A DNA stretch of 33,236 bases from Clostridiales bacterium (lineage in GTDB: Bacteria; Bacillota; Clostridia; Oscillospirales; QAMX01), in assembly GCA_012800055.1 (NCBI GenBank), contig JAAZKA010000105.1, positions 1 through 33,236 on the forward strand. Direction: 5' to 3'. This document shows, piece after piece, positions 31,953-33,236 of this stretch. The notes under the pieces were generated by a model. It searched no databases, was not told the DNA's origin, and was given only the letters and a program-made list of their open reading frames with translations. The position numbers and the translations under genes were made by a program. The first letter of the stretch is position 1. Every line of letters begins with the position of its first letter.

Positions 31953-32067
31953 GCGGCATCCTCCTTAATGCTTATGACAGACGACATCTGAAACGAGAGG
32001 GGATAAAAAAACACGCGCTTAAATGTACGCATCCTCCGCTTCATCGCAGCGCATCCGTAATGCACTT

Positions 32068-32096
32068 ATATTAACACATTGTTAGCATAATTACAA
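32068..32096 (-). promoter_or_regulatory. Sigma-A-type promoter of the ABC importer operon
   Basis: On the minus strand, TTGTAA (32096-32091) and TAATAT (32073-32068) are separated by 17 bases. The leader to the ATG at 31952 is about 110 bases long. Confidence 0.75.
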
Positions 32097-32126
32097 TAGA
32101 CATAATATCCAATTTCAACAATATGT

Positions 32127-32140
32127 TATTGTGCACAATA
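32127..32140. promoter_or_regulatory. Perfect palindrome, candidate regulator site
   Basis: TATTGTGCACAATA is its own reverse complement over 14 bases. It lies 30 bases upstream of the importer operon's -35 box and within the divergent region shared with the PL22-like gene, a typical position for a sugar-responsive regulator. No regulator gene is present in the window. Confidence 0.5.
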
Positions 32141-32278
32141 GCCAATTTTTCGTGCGTTTTGCCGAAAGAGCCCCCTTTTCTTCCTGAGTATTACAGCTTT
32201 ATTACCATCAAAATCTCCAATTCTTTCAAACTCCGCTCCTCTCCCATCTCCGGCGAGTGGATATTTTGACACCGGTAC

Positions 32279-32307
32279 TTGTATTCTTTGACTTTATGTG
32301 GTATCAT
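32279..32307 (+). promoter_or_regulatory. Sigma-A-type promoter of the PL22-like gene
   Basis: TTGTAT (32279-32284) and TATCAT (32302-32307) are separated by 17 bases, about 57 bases before the start codon. Confidence 0.6.
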
Positions 32308-32364
32308 ATGCACAAACGTATTCTGTCCAAATGTTCATGAGATATGGAAAGGCGGCGTTTCCCT

Positions 32365-33236
32365 ATGCGTACCGACTGTACAAAGCTGTTCAAAACGGCA
32401 CCCGGCATCCGCATCCTGCGGCTGACCCCGGAGGATTCCGCGCATTCGAATATCTACCCCGAGACTCCCGTCTGGCTCACCGACCGGCGGCGGTTCCTCA
32501 TCACAGGCGACAGCGGCTACATGATTGCCTCCCTCGACGGCGACGCCCCCGTCACCATCCTCCCGCGCGTTTTGCCCGACGGCTCGCGTCCGACTTCGGT
32601 GTGCATTTCTCTTGACGGCGCGTGGTTCTACCACCTGCGCGTACAAGGCACGGGCCTTACCTCCACATCCTCCCTCTGGCGCATCAATACCGAGACGTTT
32701 GCGGAGGAGCATATCATGGACACCCCGTACTTTCTCGACGGTTATCATCCGTCGCGCTGGTACGGCATCGGCACCATCTCGTCGGACGGCGAGCGCTTCG
32801 CATCGTCGGCCTTTCTCGGTGACGGCACCTACGCCAACGCACCCGCCGGTTTGATCGTCTGGGACATGCCGCAGGAAGAGGTTCGTCTGGTTGCGATGGA
32901 CACCGCGTTCGGCAACGCGCATCTGCAGTACTGCAGGTCCCATGACCCGGAGCTGTCGCACGACCTGCTCATCCAGATGAACCACGGGATGCAGCTTGCG
33001 CCGGACGGTACCTGCACGCTCAGTCAGGAGCCGCTGCCGACCGGTCTCGGCGTCGATATCCACGTCATCCGCGACGACGGCACCCATTGGCGCGACCTGC
33101 CCTGGGGACGCGACGGCATCGAGTCGTGTATCGGGCATCAGGCGTGGCGTTCCGATACCGGCGCGTGCATCACGGTGCTGCTGGAGAATGCCGACCCGAC
33201 GTACGGTCTCGCGCCGAACACCCGGCAGCACATCTG
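32365..33236 (+). CDS. PL22-like (oligogalacturonate lyase-like) beta-propeller, cut by the window end
   Basis: The first 290 residues are visible; the frame is still open at the right edge. The ATG at 32365 follows AAAGGCGG with 9-base spacing; an in-frame ATG at 32344 lacks such a site. There is no signal peptide. The opening GIRILRLTPEDSAHSNIYP, the repeated blade pattern, NAHLQY (H186, Q188), MNHG (H207), and IRDDGTHWR followed by CIGHQAWR (H258, Q259) parallel the His/Gln motifs of family PL22 oligogalacturonate lyases, which cleave short uronate oligomers in the cytoplasm using a metal ion. The assignment is by motif resemblance; other WD40-like propellers are possible. It is divergently transcribed from the importer operon. 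Confidence 0.65.
   Translation, partial: MRTDCTKLFKTAPGIRILRLTPEDSAHSNIYPETPVWLTDRRRFLITGDSGYMIASLDGDAPVTILPRVLPDGSRPTSVCISLDGAWFYHLRVQGTGLTSTSSLWRINTETFAEEHIMDTPYFLDGYHPSRWYGIGTISSDGERFASSAFLGDGTYANAPAGLIVWDMPQEEVRLVAMDTAFGNAHLQYCRSHDPELSHDLLIQMNHGMQLAPDGTCTLSQEPLPTGLGVDIHVIRDDGTHWRDLPWGRDGIESCIGHQAWRSDTGACITVLLENADPTYGLAPNTRQHI

Larger units (their letters stand above)
31953..32364. other. Divergent AT-rich control region
   Basis: This gap separates the importer operon (minus) from the PL22-like gene (plus). It holds a clear promoter for each side and a 14-base palindrome between them (listed separately). The stretch 32141-32278 shows nothing else recognisable. Confidence 0.6.

Overview
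The window reads as a chromosomal segment of a fairly GC-rich member of the Clostridia (Bacillota). The clues are strong AGGAGG-type ribosome binding sites, canonical TTGxxx-N17-TATAAT promoters in short AT-rich gaps, several TTG starts, an LplB/YtcP-type sugar ABC importer, a lipoprotein with a Thr/Ala-rich linker, and housekeeping genes typical of the group (apgM, typA, prfB, ybaK). No tRNA, rRNA, CRISPR array, insertion sequence or phage gene was seen.

Layout. 1-118: the tail of an unidentified gene, followed by a two-way terminator. 330-3640 (minus): a GH13 cyclomaltodextrinase/neopullulanase-like enzyme translationally coupled to a DUF4832-type glycosidase-like protein. 3764-4969 (minus): apgM. 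5192-5539 (plus): a small membrane protein. 5753-20205 (plus): a probable single transcription unit of about 14.4 kb with a strong promoter at its head and a strong terminator at its tail. It encodes five paralogous ~700-residue beta-propeller-like proteins of no recognised family (called A-E here), two PHP-domain metal-dependent hydrolases and one GH27-type alpha-galactosidase, in the order A-B-C-PHP1-PHP2-GH27-D-E. 20206-24509 (minus): ybaK, a ribosomal-protection-type GTPase and typA. 24753-25928 (minus): a Gfo/Idh/MocA oxidoreductase. 26027-28016 (minus): prfB and a metallophosphoesterase. 28220-31952 (minus): a sugar ABC importer (two permeases, then the binding lipoprotein). From 32365 (plus): a PL22-like (oligogalacturonate lyase-like) beta-propeller that runs off the window end.

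How it may work together (inference). None of the propellers, PHP proteins or glycoside hydrolases carries a signal peptide, so they should act in the cytoplasm. The LplB/YtcP importer next door would deliver oligosaccharides. GH27, GH13 and DUF4832 enzymes would trim them, the oxidoreductase and PHP proteins would process sugar or sugar-phosphate products, and ApgM sits in lower glycolysis. The five propellers conserve a dense His-rich patch and are the best candidates for a new carbohydrate-active family, possibly lyases or epimerase-like enzymes with slightly different specificities. That function is a hypothesis; the sequence alone shows only the paralogy, the conserved motifs and the glycan-related neighbourhood.
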